The position numbers were made by a program, and so were the translations under genes. This document shows positions 16,689 through 25,923 of a stretch of DNA of 64,000 nucleotides, piece by piece; positions within the stretch are counted from its first letter, which is position 1; every line of letters begins with the position of its first letter. Source of the DNA: CF-13 sp036782775 (lineage in GTDB: Bacteria > Chloroflexota > Dormibacteria > CF-121). The notes under the pieces are model-generated. The model was not told the origin of the DNA, did not search any database, and worked only from the letters and a program-made list of their open reading frames with translations. Location: the NCBI GenBank assembly GCA_036782775.1, contig DAIPYJ010000003.1, forward strand, positions 1-64,000. The letters are read 5' to 3'.

Positions 16689-18356
16689 TCAGGAGCGCAG
16701 CAGCCGGCCCGGGCGGGCGTCCATGCCGTCGGGTGAGGGGGCACCGTCCTCACGGATGGGCACGCCGTTCACGAGCACGTGCCGAACACCCTCGGGGGCA
16801 TCGGCAGTGAGGCGTTCACCGTCGGCGGGGAAGTCGTGCACACGCCGGAGCGGGCCGGGAGCCACGGTGTCGGGGTCGAACACACAGATGTCGGCCGCCT
16901 TCCCCACTTCCAGCGATCCACGATCGTGGAGGCCGTAGACGGCAGCAGGTTCGGCCGTGAGCTTGTGCACGGCGCGCTCGAGGGGCATGACCGAGCGGTC
17001 CCGGACCCAGGTGCCCAGCAGGTCGGTGGCGAAGCAGGCGTCGCACAGCTGCGACACATGGGCGCCTGAGTCGGCGAGGCCGAGGAGCACGCCGTCTCGC
17101 GGAAGCAGCCAGGCGATGCCTTCGGGATCGTCGTTGGCGATCACCGACCAGAAGCGCGTCTTCAGGTCGTCCTCGAGGGAGATGTCGAGGAGGACGTCGA
17201 GCGCCGTGCAACCCCGATCTGCAGCCAGCTCCAGCACGGGCCGGTCCACGAGCTCGGGATGCGACGGTGACTCCGCCACCGACACCGCCGGCCAGTTGAA
17301 GGGAAGGCCGCCGTCGGCACCCGACAGCTCCTCCCACGCCTTGGCGCGCCAGGCGGGATCTCGATAGGCGGCCAGGCGCTCGTCGTGGGTGTGGCCCATG
17401 ATGGCGGCGAAAGAGGGCCGGGCGTTCAACGTGAAGGGCTCGGCCAGGTTGATCTGCATCACCAGGGGCCGGCACGACACCTGTGGCCACACCTCGACGC
17501 CGTCGGCGCGCGCCTCCTCGTGCTTGGCCACCACCTTCTCGTGATAGGGGTAGTTCTTCACGGTGAGCAGCGCCGTCCAGGTGAACGGCCTGCGCACGGC
17601 GCGCTGGAGGGCGAACATCTCCTCGTTCGAATAGGCCACGCCGGGAAGCAGGGCCACCACGCCCTTGTCGGCCTCGGCCAGCGGGCGCAGCAGCGCCTCC
17701 AGCTCCCCCATGCCGGCCAGCCGAGAGGGAACGGGGCGCCCGCCGTCGCCGTTGTGGGTGGGCGAGGCGCTGGTGGCGAAGCCCATGGCGCCGGCAGCCA
17801 TCGAGTCGGCGACGACCTCGACCATGCGGGCCATCTCGTCGTCGGAAGGTTGGCGCTCATAGGCGTCGTCGCCCATCACGTAGATGCGCACGGCCGTGTG
17901 ACCGACGTAGCAGCCGAAGTTGAGAGCCGTGCCCCGGCGCTCCACGGCGTCGAGATACTGCCCGAAAGTCTCGAATTCGTCCCAGGGCACGCCCACGGAC
18001 AAGGTGTCGAAGCTCATGTCCTCGACGTGCTGGAGGGTGTGGGCCAGAAGGGACACGTCCGGCCGCCGCAGCGGCGCGATGGAGAACCCGCAGTTCCCCG
18101 CCACCACGGAGGTGACCCCGTGGTGCGATGACGGAGTGAGCCAGGGGTCCCAGAACACCTGGGCGTCGTAATGGGTGTGGATGTCCACGAACCCCGGGGC
18201 CACCACGTGCCCGTCGGCCTGGAGCTCGCGCTTGGCGCGCAAGCCTTCTCCCACGGCCACGATCCGACCGCCGCCCACGGCCACGTCGGCCCTCCGGCCC
18301 GGCGCGCCGGTGCCGTCGACCACGGTGCCACCCCGGATGACGAGATCTGCGTCCAC
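16689..18356 (-). CDS. amidohydrolase family 3 protein (N-acyl-D-amino-acid deacylase type)
   Basis: A 555-residue TIM-barrel metallohydrolase. The metal motif is DIHTHYDAQVFWDP (about residues 56-69), followed by GVTSVVAGNCGFSIAPLR, the arrangement of D-aminoacylases. Further metal or substrate residues are MGHTHDERL and LADSGAHVSQLCD. The C-terminal strands return to the small beta domain (GKAADICVFDP). The family removes acyl groups from N-acyl-D-amino acids or cleaves related amides, but actinobacterial members are diverse. The GTG start at 18356 follows AGAGGAGG. It stands alone, 42 bases from the converging gene at its 3' end. Confidence 0.85.
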   Translation of the reverse strand: MDADLVIRGGTVVDGTGAPGRRADVAVGGGRIVAVGEGLRAKRELQADGHVVAPGFVDIHTHYDAQVFWDPWLTPSSHHGVTSVVAGNCGFSIAPLRRPDVSLLAHTLQHVEDMSFDTLSVGVPWDEFETFGQYLDAVERRGTALNFGCYVGHTAVRIYVMGDDAYERQPSDDEMARMVEVVADSMAAGAMGFATSASPTHNGDGGRPVPSRLAGMGELEALLRPLAEADKGVVALLPGVAYSNEEMFALQRAVRRPFTWTALLTVKNYPYHEKVVAKHEEARADGVEVWPQVSCRPLVMQINLAEPFTLNARPSFAAIMGHTHDERLAAYRDPAWRAKAWEELSGADGGLPFNWPAVSVAESPSHPELVDRPVLELAADRGCTALDVLLDISLEDDLKTRFWSVIANDDPEGIAWLLPRDGVLLGLADSGAHVSQLCDACFATDLLGTWVRDRSVMPLERAVHKLTAEPAAVYGLHDRGSLEVGKAADICVFDPDTVAPGPLRRVHDFPADGERLTADAPEGVRHVLVNGVPIREDGAPSPDGMDARPGRLLRS

Positions 18357-18388
18357 CGCCGCCTCCTCTCGATCCGCCTCCAGCGAGG

Positions 18389-19675
18389 TTAGCGGGCGCC
18401 CTCCGCACCCACCGTGGCCAGCGCCGGTGCCGGTACCACCGCTTCAGGCGGAGCCGGGCGCCCGGCCGGAGCGGGTGTCGGCGGTGGCGTGGCGGCTCGC
18501 GTGCGGGGCCGTCGTCGCGCCCAGGCGCGCGCCGGCTGCTCCACCCACCGGTAGGAGGCGTCCGCCACGGCCAGCGTGCAGACGAGGGTCAAGGGCGGGC
18601 AGGCGGCCCCGAGGGAGCGGAACCAGGTGTTGAAGACGTAGCCCCACAAGTAGACGGCATAGGAGCGCCGCCCCAGCCAGACCATGGCGCACCCCGACAA
18701 GGCACGGGCGACGGGGCTGTGGTCGGGACGGTTGGCGAGATAGGCGACCACGCCGGCGCCGCACACCGAGGCCAGGAGCATCCCGCCCACCCACTTCCAC
18801 GCCACGTCGGGATGACGGAACCCCCCCCCCGCCACGACGAGTCCCAGCACCGAGATCCCCCCCAGGAGGCTGGTCGCCGCTGAGCGCTCCCATCGAGCCA
18901 GCAGCCCGGAGCGCCACCACCAGGCCACGGCGGCCCCCGCCAACAACGCGCTCATCCGGGTGTCGGTGCCGAAGTACACCCGGTTCGTCCCCTGGCTGTA
19001 GAGGAGCGCCGGCTCGAGGAGGAATCCCAGGGCGAGGGCACTGATCCACCACCCCGCCCGGCGGGTCTTCATGAGGAGCAGCACGAGCGGCGCCCACACG
19101 ATGTAGAACTGCTCCTCCACCGCCAAGGACCACAGGTGCCCGAGCGGGGAGTACCCCGCCCACAGGTTGAACTGCACCAATGCGTCCAGCCAATTGGTGA
19201 CGTAGGCGGCCGCTGCTCCCACGGTCTCGGCCACTGTCAGCGGCCCGATGCGACCGCCGGGCCCGCCCCCGGGCACCGCACTGATCCAGGTGTCGTGGCC
19301 GAAGACGAGTGCCACCACGGCCCACACGGCGAGCAGCGCTGCCAGGGCAGGCGCCAGGCGGAGGGCCCGGCGACGGAAGAAGCCCCCCAAGCGGATCGTG
19401 CCGTGTCGACGGTGCTCGTCGGCGAGCAGGAAGGTGATGAGGAATCCCGACAGCGAGAAGAAGCACACGACCGCCACCTCCCCGGAGGCGGTGGGCAACA
19501 TCGCCCCCGACAGGTGGTAGAGGAGCACGGCCCCGACGAGCACGGCACGCAATCCGTCGAACGCCGGGATGTACCGACGCCGGTGGAGTTGGGCCCTGGC
19601 GTGGGAAGGTGACCGGCCGGCATCGCTCGACACGCCATCTGGGCGCGCCGCGACAACGTCCGGAGCCAACGACAT
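18389..19675 (-). CDS. acyltransferase 3 family membrane protein (OafA/YrhL-like)
   Basis: A 428-residue membrane acyltransferase. The family landmarks are FDGLRAVLVGAVLLYH (about residues 39-54) with the catalytic His, RRRALRLAPALAAL, and LGHLWSLAVEEQFYIVW. About ten membrane helices follow, then a basic, Pro-rich cytoplasmic tail. Members O-acetylate or O-acylate sugars, peptidoglycan or antibiotics, using an acyl donor from the cytoplasm. The substrate is unknown. The ATG at 19675 is the natural start. A ten-base C run at 18821-18830 lies within the gene (Gly codons) and is a potential slippage or assembly-error site, but the frame is intact. Confidence 0.85.
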   Translation of the reverse strand: MSLAPDVVAARPDGVSSDAGRSPSHARAQLHRRRYIPAFDGLRAVLVGAVLLYHLSGAMLPTASGEVAVVCFFSLSGFLITFLLADEHRRHGTIRLGGFFRRRALRLAPALAALLAVWAVVALVFGHDTWISAVPGGGPGGRIGPLTVAETVGAAAAYVTNWLDALVQFNLWAGYSPLGHLWSLAVEEQFYIVWAPLVLLLMKTRRAGWWISALALGFLLEPALLYSQGTNRVYFGTDTRMSALLAGAAVAWWWRSGLLARWERSAATSLLGGISVLGLVVAGGGFRHPDVAWKWVGGMLLASVCGAGVVAYLANRPDHSPVARALSGCAMVWLGRRSYAVYLWGYVFNTWFRSLGAACPPLTLVCTLAVADASYRWVEQPARAWARRRPRTRAATPPPTPAPAGRPAPPEAVVPAPALATVGAEGAR

Positions 19676-19842
19676 GGGGCCATCTGTTCCCCGGTCTGCT
19701 GGGGATTACCTGGGAAGGGCCGCAACCCTCACTGAAAGTTCTGGGAACGCCCCAGGTGCACTACGACCACGCCGGCACCGACCAGGGCCGACGGTCACGT
19801 GACCCACAGCACGGACAACACCGAGCAGGTTCTTCGAGGGCG

Positions 19843-20823
19843 TCAGACGGACAGGCGCAGACGGACGCAGGTCCCATCCGGCGACGAGCGCAGCTGCACG
19901 AGGTCACAGAGCTGGTTGGCGAGCCACAGGCCTCGTCCTGCTTCGGCGTAGCCCGGCGGGAACTCCCTCCCGGCGAGCGGCTCTTGCAACCGACCCTCGT
20001 CGCGCACTTCGACCACGGCCACCTCGCCGTCGACCCAGTACCGCACCGTCCCGCCGCCGCCTCCGTGGCGGATGCTGTTGCAGGCCACCTCGTGGGTGAC
20101 GAGCACGAGATCGGCGGCGCGGTCGGGAGGGAGCACCTCGGCCGCCCATGCCGACACGACAGCACGCAACCCTCGCAGGGAACCTTCGTCGAAGGACTGC
20201 TCGCCCACGAGGGGACCGGGATCGGGCAGGGTCCCCTCGAACACCGACGGCGATGGGTCGAATGTCGGGCTCAGGCTGCTGTGCCCGCCCTCGTCCACAA
20301 ACCGGTGACTGCGGCGCGCCTGGGCCAACACGTCTCGTGACAGGACGCCGGTGTCGTAGGGGCACAGGAGCCACCAGGGCCGGCCCGCCGAGAAGGCGGT
20401 GGTGAGCAGAGCCTCGTGACGGTGGCACTCGGCCAGCTCGTCGGGGGTGCGGGCGGTCCAGATGGGCTCGCCGATGCCACGCAGGGCGACGCTGTCGCGG
20501 TGGTCGTCCACGAAGAGGCGCCAGGCCGGGATGATGCGGGCCGGGTTGCGTCCCAAGCGGGCCATGTCCACCATGCGCACCTGGCTGGCGCCACAGCCCA
20601 GCCGGTGCCGCAGCACCTCGAGCTTCTCGGGGGGCAGCGCGACCATGACCGGCTCGCCGGCATCCAGACCGGCCTCGACGAAGGCCGTGGTCGTGGCGAG
20701 GAAGGCGTCAGCAGAGTCGTAGAAGAACGCCTCGTGCCGAAATCCGGACACGACCTCGTGCCCGGGCCCGCCGCCAGCTCCAGCTGTGTTCGCCACGGGC
20801 CCACCCCGCTGACCGACGGTCAA
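19843..20823 (-). CDS. MEDS-domain sensor with HATPase (anti-sigma/serine kinase type)
   Basis: A 326-residue cytoplasmic protein of two domains. Residues 25-185 match the MEDS (DcmR-like) sensory domain: FRHEAFFYDSADAFL and ARLGRNPARIIPAWR are typical, as is RGIGEPIW. Residues 200-325 form a HATPase domain of the RsbW/SpoIIAB kind, with VTHEVACNSIRHG (N box) and RDEG...GRGLWLANQLCD (G boxes). Such proteins usually control sigma factors or anti-anti-sigma factors in response to redox or C1 signals. The start is TTG at 20823 with AAAGGTAGG upstream, or a GTG nine codons later. It is divergent from hemerythrin, with 185 bases between. Confidence 0.78.
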   Translation of the reverse strand: MTVGQRGGPVANTAGAGGGPGHEVVSGFRHEAFFYDSADAFLATTTAFVEAGLDAGEPVMVALPPEKLEVLRHRLGCGASQVRMVDMARLGRNPARIIPAWRLFVDDHRDSVALRGIGEPIWTARTPDELAECHRHEALLTTAFSAGRPWWLLCPYDTGVLSRDVLAQARRSHRFVDEGGHSSLSPTFDPSPSVFEGTLPDPGPLVGEQSFDEGSLRGLRAVVSAWAAEVLPPDRAADLVLVTHEVACNSIRHGGGGGTVRYWVDGEVAVVEVRDEGRLQEPLAGREFPPGYAEAGRGLWLANQLCDLVQLRSSPDGTCVRLRLSV

Positions 20824-21008
20824 CCCCGCCTACCTTTCTCAAACGTTGCACATAATCCGTCCCGGCCCGGGGACCCTACCCACCGCACATCGTGGGAAAA
20901 ACACCCCTGTTGCCGATTTACGGTCTCGACCACCCGGATTGACGGGGTTCCAAGGCGTTTGTGCCGTCCGCGCCCGCGGTAGGTCGCGACGACAGACGAG
21001 GAGGGAAC

Positions 21009-21569
21009 GTGGACGCCATCACTCTGCTCAAAGCCGATCACAAGAGCGTGGAGAAGCAATTCCGTGCCTTCGAGTCGACGACGGACCGGGCCAAGGCCAC
21101 CAGATCGAGCGCCGCCAGGACGGCGGTGCGCGAGCTGGCCACGCACACAGCTCTCGAGGAACAGATCTTCTACCCGGCGGTCGAGCTCGAGGTCCCCGAG
21201 CTCGGGGCGGAACTGCTGCGCAGCCTCGAGGCGCATCATGTCGTCAAGTGGCTGTGCGCCGAACTGCAGTCGTCCTCGCCGGACGACGACCGCTTCGCCG
21301 CCAAGATGTCGTTGCTCATCGACAACGTCCGCCTTCACGTCGAGGAGGAGGAGGCCGACGTCTTCCCGTTCGTGCGCGAGGCCCTGGGAAGACGGCGTCT
21401 CGTCGAGATCGGCGAGCTCGTCGAGAAGGCCAGACCACTCGCTCCCACCCATCCGCACCCGCGTGCTCCCGACACGCCTCCCGTCAACGCGCTGACGGGG
21501 GTGGTCGCCGGTGCCTTCGACATGGTGCGCGACATGGGCCAGCGCCTGGTCGGCCACCTGACTCCCTGA
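21009..21569 (+). CDS. hemerythrin HHE-domain protein
   Basis: A 186-residue four-helix-bundle protein. The diiron ligands can be read: H in LLKADHKSVE, H and E in ATHTALEEQIFYP, H in LEAHHVVK, and H plus E in RLHVEEEEADVFP. Such bacterial hemerythrins bind O2 or NO or take part in iron and redox homeostasis. A short alpha-helical tail follows from residue 145. The GTG at 21009 has a GAGGAGG site six bases upstream. Its divergent neighbour is a MEDS/HATPase regulator, and redox sensing could link the two, but this is only inference from position. Confidence 0.85.
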   Translation: MDAITLLKADHKSVEKQFRAFESTTDRAKATRSSAARTAVRELATHTALEEQIFYPAVELEVPELGAELLRSLEAHHVVKWLCAELQSSSPDDDRFAAKMSLLIDNVRLHVEEEEADVFPFVREALGRRRLVEIGELVEKARPLAPTHPHPRAPDTPPVNALTGVVAGAFDMVRDMGQRLVGHLTP

Positions 21570-21636
21570 CGGGCCATCGCCACGACCGGGGCGGGCGAGG
21601 TGAGCACCCCTCGGCGCCGGCGGTGAGCTCAGCGCG

Positions 21637-22698
21637 TCAGGGAAGGATCAGGTGCACGTCGCCGAATTCGTGGAAGAGGTAGCCCTCGGCGATGGCCTCG
21701 GCGTACCACGACTCGAGGCGACGGCGCCCGGCGATCGTCTCGAGCAGCAGCAGGTGCGACGACGCCGACTCGTGCCAACCGGTGAGCAGGCCGTCGACCA
21801 CGGCCACGCCACGCTCGGGGGTGACCACGACGTCCGTCCAGCCGTCCACGGCCCGGGCCCGGCCTCCGGGGCCGGCTGCCGTCTCGAGGGCGCGCACCAC
21901 CGTGGTCCCCACGGCGACGACCCGCTGTCCCCTCTTGTGGGCGGCGTTCATACGCTCGGCAGTGGGGGCCGGCACCCGTAGGCGCTCCGGGTAGGGCAGC
22001 TCGTCGGCCTCCAAGGAGGCCACCCCGGTGTGCAGCACGACGGGCGCCACCCCGACGCCCTTGGCCACGAGCCGGGTGACGACCTCCGCCGTGAACGGCC
22101 TGCCGGCGCTGGGCATCTCGGCGCTCCCCGGCTCGGTGACGTACACGTTCTGGTACATCGACAGGGGCCAGGGCCGGGGGACGTGCCGGTAGCGGATCGG
22201 CCGCCCGTGCACCGTCAACCAGGTGAGGGCGCGCCCGGGCACCTGCAACTCGGCGGTCCACAGCCGGCCTCCCGCCCCGTAGGGGGACTCGAGCGCCAAG
22301 GACGCCCCTTCGGCCAGCGTCAAGCGGTGCGGCGGGGGCGGGCCGCTCCAGCGCTCGGTCGATCCGTCTGCGATGCGGCGAGGCTCCACGACCCACCGAC
22401 GGCCGTCGATCCAGGTGGAGAGGTGCACCACCAACGGCGAGCCGTCGGGTGTGGAGGCGTCCAAGGCGGCAGGGATGGTGCCCGAAGTGTTCACCACGGC
22501 CAGATCGCCCTCGTCCAAGAAGGCCGGGAGCATCGAGAACGTGCTGTGCACCACCTCGCCGGTGCCGACCCTGCTCACCAACATGCGCACGGCGTCACGC
22601 GTCAGGCCCCGGGCTTCGGGGGGTTCGGCCGCTTCCAGGGCAGCGGGCAGCTCGAAGGAGAGCCGCGACAGCTCGGTCCCGGCGGCGAGGGCGCTCAC
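21637..22698 (-). CDS. queA: QueA-like S-adenosylmethionine:tRNA ribosyltransferase-isomerase
   Basis: A 353-residue protein. Family signals are DLAVVNTSGTIPAAL, the SMYQNVYVTEPGSAEMPSAGRPFT stretch (QueA has YQTVYA-G-A-APTAGLHFT) and GTTVVRALET. QueA moves the ribosyl group of SAM to preQ1 in tRNA, in queuosine synthesis. Several canonical residues are changed here (for example SAGRPFT rather than TAGLHFT), so it belongs to a divergent actinobacterial group, and true queuosine activity is uncertain. No tgt or queuosine genes are in view. The GTG start overlaps the stop of the SDR gene (GTGA), making a coupled pair. Confidence 0.72.
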   Translation of the reverse strand: MSALAAGTELSRLSFELPAALEAAEPPEARGLTRDAVRMLVSRVGTGEVVHSTFSMLPAFLDEGDLAVVNTSGTIPAALDASTPDGSPLVVHLSTWIDGRRWVVEPRRIADGSTERWSGPPPPHRLTLAEGASLALESPYGAGGRLWTAELQVPGRALTWLTVHGRPIRYRHVPRPWPLSMYQNVYVTEPGSAEMPSAGRPFTAEVVTRLVAKGVGVAPVVLHTGVASLEADELPYPERLRVPAPTAERMNAAHKRGQRVVAVGTTVVRALETAAGPGGRARAVDGWTDVVVTPERGVAVVDGLLTGWHESASSHLLLLETIAGRRRLESWYAEAIAEGYLFHEFGDVHLILP

Positions 22699-23393
22699 GC
22701 CGGTGCCTCGACCAGCTCCGCCGACCGGTAGCGCCCGCTGTGCACCTCGCCGGCGAGCAAGCGGCGCAACACACCGGCGGCGACTTCGGGCTCGGCCCGG
22801 TCCGAGATGTCTTCGCCGGGGAAGGCGGCCTGGTGCATGTCGGTGCGCATGTCACCGGGGTCGAACCGCACCACCCGCACATCCCGTTCCTCGGCTTGCA
22901 GCACATGGTGGAGCTGCTCGAGGGCCGCCTTGGACGCCCCGTAGGCCCCCCACCCTTCGTAGGCCTCCACGGCGGCGTCGGAGGTCACCGCCACCACCAC
23001 GCCGTGGCTCCGTCGAAGCAGAGGGAGCGCCAGCTGCACCAAGGCGAGCGGGGCGATGACGTTGGCCACCATGACCTCGGCCAGCGAGGCGGGATCGAGT
23101 GCTTCGAGACGGGGCAGGGGCGACGGGCCGAGCGTCCCGGCGTTGTTGACGAGGAGGTCGAGACCGCCGAGCTCCTCGGCGTCCCGCACGAGCTCGAGTC
23201 GGTGGCCGCGGTCGGTCACGTCGCCCGGAACGGCCCGCACGGCCACGCCGGCGTCCTCCAGCAGCTCGGCGACTTCCCCGAGAGGCTCGGGGTGTCGGGC
23301 GTCGACGACCAGGTCCCAGCCGTCGCCGGCCAGTTCCCGGGCGAGGGCCCTGCCGAAACCGCGTGAGGCGCCGGTGATCAGGGCGACGGCCAT
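22695..23393 (-). CDS. short-chain dehydrogenase/reductase
   Basis: A 232-residue SDR. The NAD(P)-binding motif TGASRGFGRALA starts at residue 7, NNAGT follows near residue 80, and the catalytic YGASK lies near 145. It has the classical SDR size. The ATG at 23393 follows AAGGAGG, the best ribosome site nearby. It is the first gene of a two-gene unit with the QueA-like gene, read from the MerR-type promoter described upstream, which suggests a stress or redox link. The substrate is unknown. Confidence 0.85.
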   Translation of the reverse strand: MAVALITGASRGFGRALARELAGDGWDLVVDARHPEPLGEVAELLEDAGVAVRAVPGDVTDRGHRLELVRDAEELGGLDLLVNNAGTLGPSPLPRLEALDPASLAEVMVANVIAPLALVQLALPLLRRSHGVVVAVTSDAAVEAYEGWGAYGASKAALEQLHHVLQAEERDVRVVRFDPGDMRTDMHQAAFPGEDISDRAEPEVAAGVLRRLLAGEVHSGRYRSAELVEAPA

Positions 23394-23463
23394 GGCTTCC
23401 TCCTTGCTGTCGCTCGGAGAGCGGTTCCCGCCCTCCGGCGGGCCCACCCGAGCTGCACTGACC

Positions 23464-23494
23464 AGCCTAAAAGCTCAAGTGAACTTTAAGTCAA
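23464..23494 (-). promoter_or_regulatory. MerR/SoxR-type promoter-operator for the SDR-QueA unit
   Basis: Read on the minus strand, TTGACT (23494-23489) and TAGGCT (23469-23464) are good -35 and -10 elements with a 19-base spacer. The spacer holds an imperfect palindrome, CTTAAAGTTCACTTGAG (23490-23474), close to SoxR/MerR-family boxes. MerR-type regulators characteristically act on such over-long spacers. The SDR start codon lies about 70 bases downstream. The regulator is not in the window. Confidence 0.55.
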
Positions 23495-23619
23495 GGGGCG
23501 GCGCCGCCCCGGGGGGGTCGGGCTTCTCGGGGGAAATCCCCTTCGGCCGGTTGATCGGCGGCTTCCTCCGGCACCAATCCCCTGTCGGCGCAGGTTGAGC
23601 CGGGGGCAGGAGGCCGAAC

Positions 23620-25923
23620 ATGGGACCGTGGCGCGCAGGGCTCGGGATCGGGTTGGCCGTCTCTGCGCTGGCCGGCGCCGGCGCTGTGGCCGGCTCCGTT
23701 CTCTCCGGTCCCGACGTGCCCGATGGGGCGGGGTCAGCCGGCAACGCGGTGAGTGGGCTCCGTCTCGTCTCCTACGCCAGCTGTCCCGAGATGCTCGGTC
23801 AGCTCCGTTCGGAAGCGCTGTCGATGGTGGGGCCCGACGGGCTCGCCGGCTCGTGGGGGACGGGCGGGGGCGCCGTCTCTGTGGTGCCGGGGGCGCGCCT
23901 CGGGGCGGTGCGCAACGGCCCCGTGGCCGCCGCGCCTCGGGCGGCGGCCGGCGCCCCGTCGGGATCGGCAGGGTCGGCAGGGTCGGGGGCGACAGGCTCG
24001 ACGGCAGGGCCGGGGGCGTCTCCCACGTCGAGTGGATCGGCAAGCGGCTTCTCCGCCACCAACGACCAAGAGGCCGGCGTGGACGAGCCCGACATCACGA
24101 AGACCGACGGGCACGTGCTCGTCTCCCTGGCACGCGGCACCGACACGCTGCACGTCGCCGACGTCGGTGGCTCTCCGAATCTGGCGGGCTCGTTCGACCT
24201 CGCCGGTCGAGTCCAGGCAAACGGGCTGTTCCTGGTGGGTCACGACGCCGTCGTGCTCGGAGGCGCCGTGTCGTCCTCAGGCGGCACATCTCCGCCCATG
24301 GGGATGCCCACTGCCCCGCCTCAGCCGGGCGTGGCCTCCGGTGGAGCCCTTCCTTCGGGGGTTGCCAGCGGAACCGGGACGTCGGGAGGCGGAGCCGAGC
24401 CCGACGTCGTTCCGGTCGGCATGCAGAGCGGCACCACCGAGGTCGTGGTGGTCGACCTCAGCGATCCTTCCAAGCCGACGGTGGCACGGTCGTTCTCCGT
24501 CCAGGGCAGCGAGGTCGACGCCCGCCTCCTGAACGGGATCGTGGAGGTGGTGGTGTCGTCGGCACCGACGCTGCCCTTCGTGGCGCCCGCCAACGGCTCC
24601 GCCGCCGCCGTGGCTGCCGCCACGACGGCCAACCGCAACGCCGTGCTCTCCTCGAGCCCATCCGATTGGCTGCCGTCGGTCAAAAGCGAGCCCGATGGCA
24701 CGACCACGGTGGCACCGTGCACGTCGGCCATGCACACCGTGACCACGTCGGGTGTGGACACGATCGGCGTGGTCCCCATCGACCCGTCGTCGGACCAGCC
24801 CGGGACCGAAGTGACGGTGGTCGGCGATGCCAACACCGTGTACGCCAGCACGTCGGCGCTGTACGTGGCGTTCACCACGCCGTCTGGTCCGGTGGCACAA
24901 CCGATGCAGGGGGGCCAGCCGGCGGCGGTCGACACCGTCATCGACAAGTTCGACCTGTCCGACCCCGCTGCTCCGAGCTACGTCGGGTCGGGCGACGTGC
25001 CGGGTTCGCTCATCGGGCAGTACGCCATGTCCGAATACCAGGGCGACCTCAGGGTGGCCACCACCGTGGGCCAGGCCACCCCTCCCCCCGGCGAAGGGAC
25101 GGCGCCGTCGACCCTGTCGGACAACCGCATCACCGTGCTCTCCGTGCAGGGCGGGTCGCTCACCGTGGTGGGGAGCCTCACCGGGCTCGGCACCGGCGAG
25201 AAGATCTACGCGGTGCGCTTCGAAGGCCCGCTCGGCTACGTGGTCACCTTCAACCAGACCGACCCTCTGTTCGTGGTGGACCTGCACGACCCCGCCAACC
25301 CCAAAATGGCCGGGCAGTTGCCGCTCACCGGCTACTCCTCGTTCTTGCAGCCGGTCGGCGACGGGCTGCTCCTGGGCGTGGGCCAGGATGTCACCAGCAG
25401 CTTGCGCAACGACGGTCTGCAGGTGTCTCTCTTCGACGTGTCCAACCCGTCCAACCCGACGCTCGTGGGCAAGGACGTCATCGCCAACGCCAGCTCGGGC
25501 GCACAGAGCGATCCCCACGCCCTGCTGTACTGGGCGGCGGCGGGTCTCGTGGTCCTTCCCGTGGACCAGTACGGGATGCCCGTCCCCGTTCCCGAGCCGG
25601 CCTTTGTGCCACCCGGAGCGGCGACGGCACAGCCGGCTGTGGCGCCGACCACCGCCCCGTTCGTGGGCGCCATCGCCTGGCACGTAGCAACCAGCGGCCT
25701 GCAGCGACAAGGGCAGCTCAGCCAGCCTCCTGCCCCTGGGGGCACCACCGGCGTGCCCGGCGCCCCGGGACCGGCGATCGAGCGGGCGCTCGTCGTGGGC
25801 GACAAGCTCTACACCGTGTCGGAGACAGGCATCCTCGTGAGCGACCTCTCCACCTTGTCGCAACTCGTGTGGATGCCCTATCCCGCTCCCGCCTCCGCTC
25901 CTGCTCTCAACCCGGCGGCGTGA
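23620..25923 (+). CDS. secreted beta-propeller domain protein (Beta_propel family)
   Basis: A 767-residue protein. A short signal peptide (GLGIGLAVSALAGAGAVAGSVL) opens it. A conserved entry follows: LVSYASCPEMLGQLRSEA, then FSATNDQEAGVDEPDITKTDGHVLVSLARGTDTLHV, which are marks of this family. The rest is a run of propeller blades with many VDLSDPSKP/FDVSNPSNP repeats, characteristic of YncE/Beta_propel-type proteins. It is a surface or periplasmic protein of unknown ligand. The stop overlaps the GTG of an ECF sigma factor, so the two are coupled, which is an unusual arrangement. The ATG has GCAGGAGGC upstream. Confidence 0.82.
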   Translation: MGPWRAGLGIGLAVSALAGAGAVAGSVLSGPDVPDGAGSAGNAVSGLRLVSYASCPEMLGQLRSEALSMVGPDGLAGSWGTGGGAVSVVPGARLGAVRNGPVAAAPRAAAGAPSGSAGSAGSGATGSTAGPGASPTSSGSASGFSATNDQEAGVDEPDITKTDGHVLVSLARGTDTLHVADVGGSPNLAGSFDLAGRVQANGLFLVGHDAVVLGGAVSSSGGTSPPMGMPTAPPQPGVASGGALPSGVASGTGTSGGGAEPDVVPVGMQSGTTEVVVVDLSDPSKPTVARSFSVQGSEVDARLLNGIVEVVVSSAPTLPFVAPANGSAAAVAAATTANRNAVLSSSPSDWLPSVKSEPDGTTTVAPCTSAMHTVTTSGVDTIGVVPIDPSSDQPGTEVTVVGDANTVYASTSALYVAFTTPSGPVAQPMQGGQPAAVDTVIDKFDLSDPAAPSYVGSGDVPGSLIGQYAMSEYQGDLRVATTVGQATPPPGEGTAPSTLSDNRITVLSVQGGSLTVVGSLTGLGTGEKIYAVRFEGPLGYVVTFNQTDPLFVVDLHDPANPKMAGQLPLTGYSSFLQPVGDGLLLGVGQDVTSSLRNDGLQVSLFDVSNPSNPTLVGKDVIANASSGAQSDPHALLYWAAAGLVVLPVDQYGMPVPVPEPAFVPPGAATAQPAVAPTTAPFVGAIAWHVATSGLQRQGQLSQPPAPGGTTGVPGAPGPAIERALVVGDKLYTVSETGILVSDLSTLSQLVWMPYPAPASAPALNPAA

